Of a stretch of 32,347 bases of DNA, positions 1-8,121 are shown in pieces (the stretch's first letter is position 1; the number at the start of each line of letters is the position of its first letter). Made by a program: the position numbers and the translations under genes. Under the pieces are notes generated by a model. The model worked only from the letters and a program-made list of their open reading frames with translations. It was not told the origin of the DNA and ran no database searches. The stretch covers positions 1 to 32,347 of the forward strand of contig JAFZLL010000007.1 of the NCBI GenBank assembly GCA_017551505.1. Direction: 5' to 3'. Origin of the DNA: Eubacteriaceae bacterium (GTDB taxonomy: Bacteria > Bacillota > Clostridia > Eubacteriales > Anaerofustaceae).

Positions 1-342
1 GCAGACAGCAAGAGCAGTCTCTATACAAAAAATAACGCCGTAAGACTGGATGAGCGACCTCCAAAAGACTAGCTTTTGGAGGTCAGTTTCACTTTTCAGG
101 CGTTTTTTTATTTCTTAAACTAGCAACCATCTGTCTATTTCCGTCTCTCGATCTCGAGTGCTCATACCGCCTGCAGTATGGCGAGCTCCATTATGCACGG
201 ATCATGCCGTTCAGATGCGGTCCGTGATGTCAGTTTTCCATATCTGCGGATCCCCGTCGCACTGCTGCTGTCATTTCATTAGGGCATTATTGACATCAAA
301 AGGGCGAAACCATCGAAAAAACTCATTTTTCCAAAAAATATA
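1..342. other. Gene-poor leader region before the dcw cluster
   Basis: No convincing gene is visible. The first bases may be the 3' end of an upstream gene: one frame reads to a TAA at 33-35, another to a TAA at 41-43, and a third to a TAG at 70-72. I cannot choose between them. After the terminator, bases 111-342 hold only weak inverted repeats, for example CATAC 163-167 with GTATG 176-180, and CACGGA 196-201 with TCCGTG 221-226 (with CCG/CGG pairing inside). These could form a small structured leader, but no known RNA family is recognised. An 83-codon open frame at 158-409 has no ribosome binding site and an implausible composition. Confidence 0.5.
34..110 (+). terminator. Strong intrinsic terminator, nested stems
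   Basis: A perfect 12-bp stem (56-67 with 73-84, loop ACTAG) is enclosed by a second helix pairing AACGCC 34-39 with GGCGTT 99-104. A run of T residues follows at 103-109. It ends the transcription unit lying upstream of the window and isolates the dcw promoter. The stem carries GACCTCC/GGAGGTC, a core shared with the terminator after ftsZ. Confidence 0.8.
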
Positions 343-372
343 TTGCAAAGACCATCTGCTGCATGCTATATT
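343..372 (+). promoter_or_regulatory. Promoter of the dcw cluster (mraZ)
   Basis: The -35 is TTGCAA (343-348). After an 18-base spacer the -10 is TATATT (367-372), preceded by TGC, giving an extended -10. It lies about 50 bases upstream of mraZ and is the only good promoter before that gene. This is a match to the housekeeping sigma-factor consensus read by eye, not a mapped start. Confidence 0.65.
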
Positions 373-401
373 CCATATACGCACTATAAAAACCCATAAA
401 A

Positions 402-416
402 TGGGATGAAGTGGTA
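402..416 (+). promoter_or_regulatory. Candidate MraZ operator repeats
   Basis: TGGGA (402-406) and TGGTA (412-416) are spaced by five bases, the 10-base period expected for MraZ boxes, which are TGGG-type direct repeats in the mraZ leader of other bacteria. CCCAT at 393-397 forms an inverted partner to ATGGG at 401-405. The repeats overlap the region where the ribosome binds, because the mraZ ATG is at 422, so MraZ binding could repress its own cluster. Only two repeats are visible and one is imperfect. Confidence 0.45.
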
Positions 417-421
417 AAGAG

Positions 422-850
422 ATGTTCATCGGAAGGTACAGACACACGATCGACGAAAAGGGAAGAGTCAGCATACCGGCCAAGTTCCGCGAGGAACTGG
501 GCGAGACTGTCGTCATCACGGAAAGTGTTGACGGCAGATGTCTGTATGTATTCTCCATGGACGAATATGCGGTGAAATTCAAGAACATGAACGACATCGC
601 TTTTTCCGATGATGATGAAAACAAGGCTGCCCGTTACATGGGCGCCCTGTCCACATATTCCGATATCGATAAACAGGGGAGGATCATCATTCCCCAGGAA
701 TTCCGCAGCGACGTCGAACTCGTCAGAGATGTAGTTATCCTTGGAGCCTTTTCCAGGGTCGAGATCTGGAACTCCGATAAATGGGAAGAGTATTTCAAGG
801 AAACGTCGAATTCCGATATACGCTCAGCGTTTAAAAAGGTCGGCCTGTAA
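422..850 (+). CDS. mraZ: Transcriptional regulator MraZ
   Basis: 142 residues, the usual length. It is the DNA-binding regulator that heads the division and cell-wall cluster and controls it from repeats in its own leader. It contains two SpoVT-AbrB half-domains, each with the D-x-K-G-R-(V/I)-x-I-P signature: DEKGRVSIP near residues 11-19 and DKQGRIIIP near residues 83-91. The family forms ring oligomers. The start at 422 gives the canonical MFIGRY N-terminus, although the ribosome binding site (GGTAAAGAG) is weak, which fits self-regulation. The stop codon overlaps the rsmH start by one base, so the two are translationally coupled. Identification is firm from sequence and position. Confidence 0.97.
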   Translation: MFIGRYRHTIDEKGRVSIPAKFREELGETVVITESVDGRCLYVFSMDEYAVKFKNMNDIAFSDDDENKAARYMGALSTYSDIDKQGRIIIPQEFRSDVELVRDVVILGAFSRVEIWNSDKWEEYFKETSNSDIRSAFKKVGL

Positions 851-1779
851 TGGCGCATATACCTGTGCTGTTGAAGGAGGCGGTGGATATCCTGGATATC
901 AAACCGTCAGGGACCTATCTGGATATGACCCTCGGAGGTTTCGGCCACGGAAGGGCGATATGCGAGAGATTGAATGAGGATGGAAGATATATCGGACTGG
1001 ATCTGGATGATGACGCGATAAAACGGGCTGAGGCTTTGACCGGAGGGCTCAGGTGCGAAACGCGTTTCGTCAAATCGGATTACTGCGATCTGGATAAAGT
1101 GCTGGATGAGCTTGATATCGGAAAGATCGACGGCTGTCTGGCTGACCTGGGTCTTTCGTCCTTCCAGATAGATGATCCGAAGCGCGGGTTCTCTTATATG
1201 GAAGACGGCCCTTTGGACATGAGGATGGATCCCGAGGGAGCCCTTACGGCAGAGACCGTGGTGAACACCTACAGCGAAGAAGCGCTGAGAAAGCTGCTGA
1301 GTGAATACGGCGAGGAAAGATACGCTGCTTCCATTGCCCGGGGCATAGTAAGGGAACGTGCCCGCGGCAGGATCGATACTACCGCAAAGCTCGTCAGCGT
1401 GATAGAGAATAATATACCCGCCTCTTACAGGTACAGGGGAGGAAATGCCAGCGCCAGGACGTTCCAGGCGGTCAGGATAGAGGTAAACGGGGAGCTCGTA
1501 AATCTATCCGGAGCGATAGAGAAAGCAGCGTCAAGGCTCGATCATGGAGGGGTGATCGCAGTGATATCCTTCCACAGCCTTGAGGACAGGATCGTAAAGA
1601 AGACCTTTGCGGGTCTGACCCGCGTTGACGACGGGGATAAGAATCTTCCGCTTCCGACGGATTACGTTGCTCCGGAATACGTTCCGGCAACGAGAAGCCC
1701 GATCACGCCGGGAGATGAGGAGATCGCCGCAAACCCGAGAAGCAGAAGCGCGAGATTGCGGGCGGTAAGGAAAAAATAA
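850..1779 (+). CDS. rsmH: 16S rRNA (cytosine(1402)-N(4))-methyltransferase RsmH
   Basis: 309 residues, typical for the MraW/RsmH family, which transfers a methyl group from S-adenosylmethionine to N4 of C1402 in the decoding centre of 16S rRNA. The N-terminus MAHIPVLLKEAVDIL is a family hallmark. The SAM-binding loop DMTLGGFGHG lies near residues 26-35, and the motifs DLGLSSFQIDDPKRGFSY and ISFHSLEDRIVK are present. It is the second gene of the cluster and starts within the mraZ stop codon (TAATG). The gene end is 20 bases before ftsL. Its place between mraZ and ftsL is the conserved order in most bacteria. Nothing unusual is seen. Confidence 0.97.
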   Translation: MAHIPVLLKEAVDILDIKPSGTYLDMTLGGFGHGRAICERLNEDGRYIGLDLDDDAIKRAEALTGGLRCETRFVKSDYCDLDKVLDELDIGKIDGCLADLGLSSFQIDDPKRGFSYMEDGPLDMRMDPEGALTAETVVNTYSEEALRKLLSEYGEERYAASIARGIVRERARGRIDTTAKLVSVIENNIPASYRYRGGNASARTFQAVRIEVNGELVNLSGAIEKAASRLDHGGVIAVISFHSLEDRIVKKTFAGLTRVDDGDKNLPLPTDYVAPEYVPATRSPITPGDEEIAANPRSRSARLRAVRKK

Positions 1780-1799
1780 AAGAGCGGAAGGCTTTGAAG

Positions 1800-2183
1800 A
1801 TGAAAAGAAAGACTGTTGAATCAAAGAAAAGGACCAGACGGACCAGGGGAAACTTCGCCGTAACGATGCTTATCATTATGGTTTTGGTTTATTCTGTCGT
1901 TATGGTATACTTCAGGAGCAGCATCAATGCTCTGGATACCGAGATCAGGCAGCTGAAGGAAGAGTATTCCGCTTTAGTTAAGATCAACGACGATCTGCAG
2001 GGCAGGATCATCGAGGCTCATAACCTTAACGAGATCGAGGAATACGCAGTAAACAAGCTGGGCATGATACGGCCTACGGATTCATATGTATCGTATGTTG
2101 CTTATGAACGGAATGACACCGGTGTGCAGACTGCGAAGGCAGATGCGCAGATTATAGCCTGGATAAAGGGACTGTTTAAGTGA
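1800..2183 (+). CDS. ftsL: Cell division protein FtsL (FtsL/DivIC-like)
   Basis: A 127-residue bitopic membrane protein. It has a strongly basic N-terminal cytoplasmic segment, one membrane helix near residues 20-38, then a coiled-coil-like stretch (LDTEIRQLKEEYSALVKIND) outside the cell. FtsL pairs with FtsB/DivIC and FtsQ to regulate the FtsW-PBP synthase at the septum. The assignment rests on topology and position, because FtsL sequences diverge widely. An upstream in-frame TTG at 1794 is possible, but GGAAGG (1786-1791) is correctly spaced (8 bases) only for the ATG at 1800. The next gene begins one base after this stop. Confidence 0.85.
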   Translation: MKRKTVESKKRTRRTRGNFAVTMLIIMVLVYSVVMVYFRSSINALDTEIRQLKEEYSALVKINDDLQGRIIEAHNLNEIEEYAVNKLGMIRPTDSYVSYVAYERNDTGVQTAKADAQIIAWIKGLFK

Positions 2184-2184
2184 T

Positions 2185-4350
2185 ATGGCAATAAAAAGGA
2201 AGAGCAGACATAAAAACCTCAAGCGATCCTCTGTATTGAGGATCATTTTCTGTGTAGGGCTGCTGATAGTCATGTTTCTCGGCCTGTCAGCAAGGCTCGT
2301 CATCCTTCAGATCTTCCAGGCTGACGAGCTTGCGGATAAGCAGACCGATTTCATGTATCAGAACATACCCATCACAGCTTCGCGCGGGGATATCTATGAC
2401 TGCAACATGAATATACTCGCCAAAGACGCTTCCTGCAGCAAGATATACGTCTTTCCGGGCAGCATCAAGGATGATAAAGCGGTTTCCGAGTTTCTCAGCG
2501 AGAAGCTCGGTTTGTCTTATGATGAGGTATATGAAAAAGTCTCAAACAAAGAGAACAAGTACGTGCTGCTCAAGTCCGGCGTTGACAATACCACGGCCCT
2601 GGAGATAAAGGAATCGGGTTATGCCGGCATCGAGATAAACGAAGACAAGAAGCGCTATTATTCCGACAGCAGTTTTGCGCAGTACATACTTGGTTTCACG
2701 GGAGTGGACCATACCGGCCTGTACGGCGTTGAGGCGATATTCGATGATGAGCTTTCAGGCGTAGACGGTGTCAGGACGGTACTCACTGACTCCGGCAACC
2801 AGGTGATCGAGTCCTCGTCCACGATCAAGGCGACCGCACAGCAGGGCGAGAGCGTGGTCCTGGCCATGAACAGCGTGATCCAGTATTATGCCGAGAGCGC
2901 CGCTTACGAGGCTTATCTCAAGAACAATGCAAAAAGGATAATCATAATCGTCAGCGACCCTAATACGGGCAGCATACTCGGCGCTGCGGCTTATCCCGCC
3001 TATTCGCTGGACGATCCGTGGAAAGTCGACAAGGATTACTACAACAGCTTTTACAGCGGCACGGATACCCCGTTGGGCGACCAGCAGCTGGGCATGTGGT
3101 CCAATCCCTTCACTTCGTTCATCTATGAGCCCGGCAGCACCTTCAAGACCATCACTGTTTCCAGTGCCCTGGAAAACGGTAATGTCAAGATGGAGGACAC
3201 TTTCTACTGCTCCGGGTCGACCGTCGTTTCAGGCGTGACGATAAAATGCCATATCTATCCGAGCGGTCACGGTTCGGAAGATCTTTCGCATGCGGTGGCA
3301 AATTCCTGCAACCCGGCTATGATCGTGATAGCGAACCGTATGGGGCCGGAGAATTTCTATCACTATATCCATGACTACGGTTTCGGAGAAGTCACGGGAG
3401 TGATGCTCGACGGGGAAGAGAGCGGGATAGTGAAACACGACGATAACGTCAACCCTGTGGATTTTGCGACGATATCCTTCGGCCAGGGGATCGGCGTCAC
3501 GCCGATCCAGATGATCCAGGCGGTCAACGCCGTCATAAACGGCGGGTATCTTATCACTCCGCGCCTGGTCGATAAGGTGATAGATACGCAGACCAAGGAA
3601 GTCATCACTGAATATCCTGTAACTGTTGTGCGCCAGGTCGTCAGCGAGGATACGTCCGCAAAGATGCGCGATATACTCTACAACACCGGTATCTCATATT
3701 ACGCGCTGAGGGATTATAAAGACCTCAAGATCATGGGCAAGACCGGTACGGCGCAGAAATACATCGGAGGCAAATACGCTCCCGGAAAGTATGTCGCCAG
3801 CTTTTACGGAGCTGCTCCGTACGACAATCCCCAGCTTTCCGTTCTGGTAATAGCCGACGAGCCAAAGGGCGGCAGCATCTTCGGCTCTGCAGTCGCAGCT
3901 CCCGTGGGAGCCAAGGTGCTTCAGAACGTGTACAACTACATGGTCTCAAAGGATAAGATAACCATAGATACGATATTTGAGCAGAAAGTCTCGGTTCCCG
4001 ACGTGCGCGGAAAACAGTTCAGCGAGGCGGTGCTCGCCTTTGAAAAGCTCAATATCAAGTATCATGTGACGGGGACCAGCACAGGCACCGTCACCAATCA
4101 GGATATCTACGGAGTCGATTATATGGAAGGTATGGTCATCGAGATAACGGTATCCTCCGATACTGAAGATACGGTGATCATGCCCAATGTGCTGGGCCTC
4201 TCGGTGCAGAGCGCCAGAGAGCTTCTCGAGAGCGTGGGGCTCAGCATAGACGCGCAGGGAAGCGGCATCGCCGTTTCTCAGAGCGTCAGGGACGGGGAGA
4301 AGGTCGAAAAGGGCAGCGTGATAACTGTAACCTTTGAATATGTGGAATAA
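2185..4350 (+). CDS. ftsI: Class B penicillin-binding protein with two PASTA domains
   Basis: 721 residues. This is the septal peptidoglycan transpeptidase (FtsI/PBP2B/SpoVD type) that cross-links glycan made by FtsW. A short cytoplasmic tail and a membrane helix (about 18-40) precede the class B dimerisation domain. The transpeptidase domain has S318-T-F-K321 (nucleophile serine), S374-C-N376 and K519-T-G521. Two PASTA domains follow at about 601-657 and 663-720. Two PASTA repeats match vegetative PBP2B/PBP2x better than SpoVD, which usually has one. It starts one base after the ftsL stop. All catalytic motifs are intact, so it should be active and a beta-lactam target. Confidence 0.95.
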   Translation: MAIKRKSRHKNLKRSSVLRIIFCVGLLIVMFLGLSARLVILQIFQADELADKQTDFMYQNIPITASRGDIYDCNMNILAKDASCSKIYVFPGSIKDDKAVSEFLSEKLGLSYDEVYEKVSNKENKYVLLKSGVDNTTALEIKESGYAGIEINEDKKRYYSDSSFAQYILGFTGVDHTGLYGVEAIFDDELSGVDGVRTVLTDSGNQVIESSSTIKATAQQGESVVLAMNSVIQYYAESAAYEAYLKNNAKRIIIIVSDPNTGSILGAAAYPAYSLDDPWKVDKDYYNSFYSGTDTPLGDQQLGMWSNPFTSFIYEPGSTFKTITVSSALENGNVKMEDTFYCSGSTVVSGVTIKCHIYPSGHGSEDLSHAVANSCNPAMIVIANRMGPENFYHYIHDYGFGEVTGVMLDGEESGIVKHDDNVNPVDFATISFGQGIGVTPIQMIQAVNAVINGGYLITPRLVDKVIDTQTKEVITEYPVTVVRQVVSEDTSAKMRDILYNTGISYYALRDYKDLKIMGKTGTAQKYIGGKYAPGKYVASFYGAAPYDNPQLSVLVIADEPKGGSIFGSAVAAPVGAKVLQNVYNYMVSKDKITIDTIFEQKVSVPDVRGKQFSEAVLAFEKLNIKYHVTGTSTGTVTNQDIYGVDYMEGMVIEITVSSDTEDTVIMPNVLGLSVQSARELLESVGLSIDAQGSGIAVSQSVRDGEKVEKGSVITVTFEYVE

Positions 4351-4367
4351 TCATCGGAGAGAATGAA

Positions 4368-5732
4368 ATGAAGGAAATGTCTGTAATCGAAGCTGCGCAG
4401 ATAATGAAAGGCAAGATCCAGGGGAGGACAGACGGCATCATCACCGGTATCTGCGTGGATTCGCGTGAAGCCAGGGAAGGATCGCTGTTTTTTGCTTTAA
4501 AGGGGGAGACCACGGACGGGCACAGATACGTGCCAATGGCATATGAGAACGGTGCTGTCGCAGCTGTGACCAGCAGTGCCGGTACCGTAGCCGACAATTG
4601 TCCCATCTGCCGGATAGTCGTGGAGGATACCTTCAAAGCCCTGCAGGATCTTGCCCGTGCATACAGGAACCGTTTTGACATTCCTTTCGTGGGAGTCACC
4701 GGCAGTTCCGGCAAAACAACCACAAAAGACCTGATCGCATCCGTGCTCTCGCAGAAATACAATACTCACAAGACTATCGGGAATCAGAACAGTACGACAG
4801 GCGTCCCTCTGACGATCTTCAATCTGAAGGATGAGAACGAGATCTCAGTTATGGAGATCAGCATGGACGCACCCGGGGAGATACTCGGCAATGCGGAGAT
4901 CGTGCGACCGAACACGGCCGTAATGACCAATATAGGCATGTGCCATATAGAGTTTTTGAAGACAAGGGACGCGATCTTCAAGGCCAAATCGGAAATACTG
5001 ACCTATCTTACAGATAAGGATGCCGCCATCGTGAATGCAGACGACGACAAACTTGCAACGATCGCTTCCGACACGTACAAGGTCATAAGAGTCGGCATCG
5101 ATAACGGGGAGAAAAAGGCGTATGATATCGAGCAGACCGCAGACGGTGTTGCCTTCAGGACAGTGTTCAACGGACAGGAGGCCGGTTTCCGTTTCCGGCT
5201 TCCCGGACTGCATAACGTGACCAACTGCATGCTGGCGATCGCAGTTGCGGAAAGATACGGACTTACCGCAGAGATGGTGCAGGCAGGTTTCGATGCCTTC
5301 GAATCAAGCAACAACCGCATGAAGGAGATCGAATACGACGGATTGACGCTGATAGATGACTCATACAATGCCAACCCGGATTCCATGAGAGCTTCCTTCG
5401 ATTTCCTTTCCCATAAGGCGAAAGGCAGGAAAGTCGCCGTAGTCGGCGATATGCTGGAGCTGGGTGATTACTCTTCTTCGCTTCATGAACAGGTCGGCGA
5501 GGCCGCATCGAGATACGGAATAGAAGTCGTACTGTACTGCGGAAGCTTTGGCAATGATTTTCTCAGGGGATATAATAGATCGTCCGCAGGCGGAGAATGT
5601 CATATTTTCGGGGACAGCGCTTCCCTCAGTGAGAACATCGGGCGCTACCTTAAAGAAGGGGACACGGTAATCTTCAAGGCATCCCATGCTGTCGGTCTGG
5701 ATAAGGTATTTAAAGAATTTATCGGAAGGTAG
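4368..5732 (+). CDS. murF: UDP-N-acetylmuramoyl-tripeptide--D-alanyl-D-alanine ligase MurF
   Basis: 454 residues, the normal family length. In the cytoplasm it uses ATP to add D-Ala-D-Ala to the UDP-MurNAc-tripeptide, completing the pentapeptide precursor. Visible features are the Mur ligase N-terminal domain, the ATP-binding loop TGSSGKTTTKD near residues 111-121, NSTTGVP, and the C-terminal domain motif DDSYNANPDSM. GGAGAG at 4356-4361 serves the ATG at 4368. MurE, which would normally be the gene just upstream and makes the substrate of MurF, is not in this cluster and must be encoded elsewhere. Confidence 0.96.
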   Translation: MKEMSVIEAAQIMKGKIQGRTDGIITGICVDSREAREGSLFFALKGETTDGHRYVPMAYENGAVAAVTSSAGTVADNCPICRIVVEDTFKALQDLARAYRNRFDIPFVGVTGSSGKTTTKDLIASVLSQKYNTHKTIGNQNSTTGVPLTIFNLKDENEISVMEISMDAPGEILGNAEIVRPNTAVMTNIGMCHIEFLKTRDAIFKAKSEILTYLTDKDAAIVNADDDKLATIASDTYKVIRVGIDNGEKKAYDIEQTADGVAFRTVFNGQEAGFRFRLPGLHNVTNCMLAIAVAERYGLTAEMVQAGFDAFESSNNRMKEIEYDGLTLIDDSYNANPDSMRASFDFLSHKAKGRKVAVVGDMLELGDYSSSLHEQVGEAASRYGIEVVLYCGSFGNDFLRGYNRSSAGGECHIFGDSASLSENIGRYLKEGDTVIFKASHAVGLDKVFKEFIGR

Positions 5733-5740
5733 ATTGATCG

Positions 5741-6745
5741 ATGAAGACCCAAATCTTTGCCACGCTCATTTCGTTTACGGTTACTGTATTGGTGTGCCCT
5801 GTTCTGCTGCCTATACTTAAGAAACTGAAGTTCGGACAGGCGGAAAGGGCGCTGGGCCCCGAAAGCCATTTCAAGAAGGCCGGTACGCCTACTATCGGAG
5901 GGATATCTTTCATCGCCGGCATGATCGCATCATGCGCTGTGCTTGGGCTGACCCGCAGTTTTGACCTGGTCTTTGCACTGGTCATATCGCTGTTGTTCGG
6001 GCTGATAGGTTTCCTGGATGATTATATGAAGATAATCCAGAAAAATGCCCTTACAGATACGAAAAACCTGTCCAGCGCTTCTCTCGGTATGAGGGGGAGG
6101 CACAAGATAGTCATGCAGTTCAGCGTTGCGGCCGCATTGGCCGTTTATGCTGCTTATCATCCGAATATAGGCACTGACGTACTGATCCCGTTCCTGTCGA
6201 TTAACTGGGATATGGGGCTGCTCTTTATCCCGTTCGTGATATTTGCAGCCGTAGCCGTAGTCAACGCATCGAACCTGACCGACGGGCTGGACGGCCTGGC
6301 CGCAGGTGTGGCGATGATAATAATGGTCTTCTTCCTGATATTCTCCGGTGCGAAGGGATACAGTGAGATAAGCATATTGTCCGCCTCGACTATAGGCGGA
6401 TGCATGGGCTTTATCTGCTACAACTTCAACCCCGCAAAGGTATTTATGGGAGATACCGGGTCGATGGCGCTGGGCGGTGCTGTGATCGTCTGCTCGGTGC
6501 TTACGAAGACAGAGTTCTTCATACTCATCGCAGGAGCCATCTACGTCATCGAAGCCCTATCGGACATCATCCAGGTGGCATACTTTAAGGCGACCCATGG
6601 CAAAAGGTTCTTTAAAATGGCTCCGATCCATCATCATTTCGAGCTGTCCGGCTGGCCGGAGACGCGTGTGGTGATAGTATTCTGGACATTTACCGCGGTC
6701 TGCGTCATGCTTTCGGTCCTGGCCGCAGGCCTGAATATTTACTGA
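5741..6745 (+). CDS. mraY: Phospho-N-acetylmuramoyl-pentapeptide transferase MraY
   Basis: A 334-residue polytopic membrane enzyme that moves phospho-MurNAc-pentapeptide from UDP to undecaprenyl phosphate, forming lipid I. About ten hydrophobic helices are evident. Conserved motifs include FLDDYMK, the central NLTDGLDGLAAG loop, FMGDTGSMALGG with a metal-binding aspartate, and the MAPIHHHFE histidine loop near the C-terminus. The gene begins 8 bases after murF, with its AAGG-type ribosome binding site overlapping the murF end. Length and motifs are standard. Confidence 0.97.
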   Translation: MKTQIFATLISFTVTVLVCPVLLPILKKLKFGQAERALGPESHFKKAGTPTIGGISFIAGMIASCAVLGLTRSFDLVFALVISLLFGLIGFLDDYMKIIQKNALTDTKNLSSASLGMRGRHKIVMQFSVAAALAVYAAYHPNIGTDVLIPFLSINWDMGLLFIPFVIFAAVAVVNASNLTDGLDGLAAGVAMIIMVFFLIFSGAKGYSEISILSASTIGGCMGFICYNFNPAKVFMGDTGSMALGGAVIVCSVLTKTEFFILIAGAIYVIEALSDIIQVAYFKATHGKRFFKMAPIHHHFELSGWPETRVVIVFWTFTAVCVMLSVLAAGLNIY

Positions 6746-6762
6746 TAGAAGGTGGTAAACAA

Positions 6763-8109
6763 ATGGAAAAGAAAAAGTACATGATCATCGGCGCGGCAAG
6801 GAGCGGGATATCAGCAAGCCGTTTCCTGAGGAAAAACGGCTGCGATGTGATCCTTACCGACACAAAAAGCTATGAAGAGCTCTGCAGGGAGGATTACGGA
6901 CTTCCCGAACTGCTGACTGATAAAGGGATAGTCACTGTTTTCGGCCGGCAGCCGAGCGATGAAGAAGTATTATCCTGCGGAGAAGTGATCATAAGCCCGG
7001 GCGTGCCTCCCGATATCAAGCCTCTCCAGACAGCCTCAGCGAACGGCATCCCCGTCGTCAGCGAGGTCGAATTCGCATTGCGCTTTTTCAGGGGACGCAT
7101 AGCAGCGATCACCGGCACCAACGGAAAAACGACCACGACGTATCTGACCGCGGCACTGCTTAAAGCCGCAGGTTTCGATTCCTTCGAATGCGGCAATATA
7201 GGCATTCCTTTCATAGACAGGGCAGGAGCTTCTGAGGACAGCATCGCGGCTCTGGAGATTTCCAGCTTCCAGCTTTCCATGACAGAACATATGCGTCCTA
7301 AAGCGGCTGTGGTCACGAATATTACTCCGGATCACCTCGACCGCCATAAGACCATGGAGAACTACATCGCTGCCAAAGCCAGGGTGTTCATGAACATGAA
7401 GGACGACGACGTCCTGATACTGAACCATGATGATCCGGTGGTACGCGGATTCAAGGACAAAGCTCAATGCAGAGTCAAATTCTTCTCCATCAAGGACACC
7501 GACACCGACGCATACCTTCTGGACGGAGCTATATATCTTAAAGATTACGGCAAGGTCATAGACACGAAGGATATGAAGATCATCGGACCGCATAACGCCG
7601 CCAACGCGATGTGCGCTCTGCTCGTATGCGAAAGTTTCGGCGCCGATATAAAGAAATGCGCCGAAGAGCTCAAGGTCTTCTCACCGGTCGAGCACAGGGT
7701 TGAATTCGTACGCGAGGTCAACGGCGTAAGATTCGTAAACGATTCCAAGGGGACCAACCCGGACGCTACCATCACAGCCATCAATTCCTTCGACTGCCCG
7801 CTCGTTATGATCCTCGGCGGTTATGATAAGCATAACGATTTTGATGAGATGTTCGAGCTGCTGGTGAAAAAGGCCAGGGGATTCGTGGCGATCGGGCAGA
7901 CAGCCGAGAAGATCATCGAGACAGCCGAAAAGTTCGGCTTTAAGAACTACCAGAGAGCCGAGACCTTCGAGGAAGCGATAGATAAAGCGTACGGGATGGC
8001 CCAGGCAGGCGACTGCGTACTCCTTTCACCGGCATGCGCCAGCTGGGGCATGTTCGATAATTTCGAGCAGAGGGGCGAGATCTTTAAGGATTACGTAAAC
8101 AAAATGTAA
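6763..8109 (+). CDS. murD: UDP-N-acetylmuramoylalanine--D-glutamate ligase MurD
   Basis: 448 residues. It adds D-glutamate to UDP-MurNAc-L-alanine in the cytoplasm using ATP. An N-terminal Rossmann-like UDP-binding domain with the G-A-A-R-S-G-I-S loop (about 10-17) is followed by the central ATPase domain with GTNGKTTT (about 118-125) and EISSFQL. The C-terminal domain has HRVEFV, NDSKGTNPDA and LSPACASWGMFDNFEQRG, which are strongly diagnostic of MurD. A good GAAGGTGG ribosome binding site precedes the ATG at 6763. Confidence 0.97.
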   Translation: MEKKKYMIIGAARSGISASRFLRKNGCDVILTDTKSYEELCREDYGLPELLTDKGIVTVFGRQPSDEEVLSCGEVIISPGVPPDIKPLQTASANGIPVVSEVEFALRFFRGRIAAITGTNGKTTTTYLTAALLKAAGFDSFECGNIGIPFIDRAGASEDSIAALEISSFQLSMTEHMRPKAAVVTNITPDHLDRHKTMENYIAAKARVFMNMKDDDVLILNHDDPVVRGFKDKAQCRVKFFSIKDTDTDAYLLDGAIYLKDYGKVIDTKDMKIIGPHNAANAMCALLVCESFGADIKKCAEELKVFSPVEHRVEFVREVNGVRFVNDSKGTNPDATITAINSFDCPLVMILGGYDKHNDFDEMFELLVKKARGFVAIGQTAEKIIETAEKFGFKNYQRAETFEEAIDKAYGMAQAGDCVLLSPACASWGMFDNFEQRGEIFKDYVNKM

Positions 8110-8121
8110 GGAGTGAGCGTC

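Noticed and set aside
158-409. 83-codon open frame upstream of mraZ
   Set aside because: No ribosome binding site, it overlaps the mraZ promoter and operator, and its cysteine/histidine-rich composition is not protein-like.
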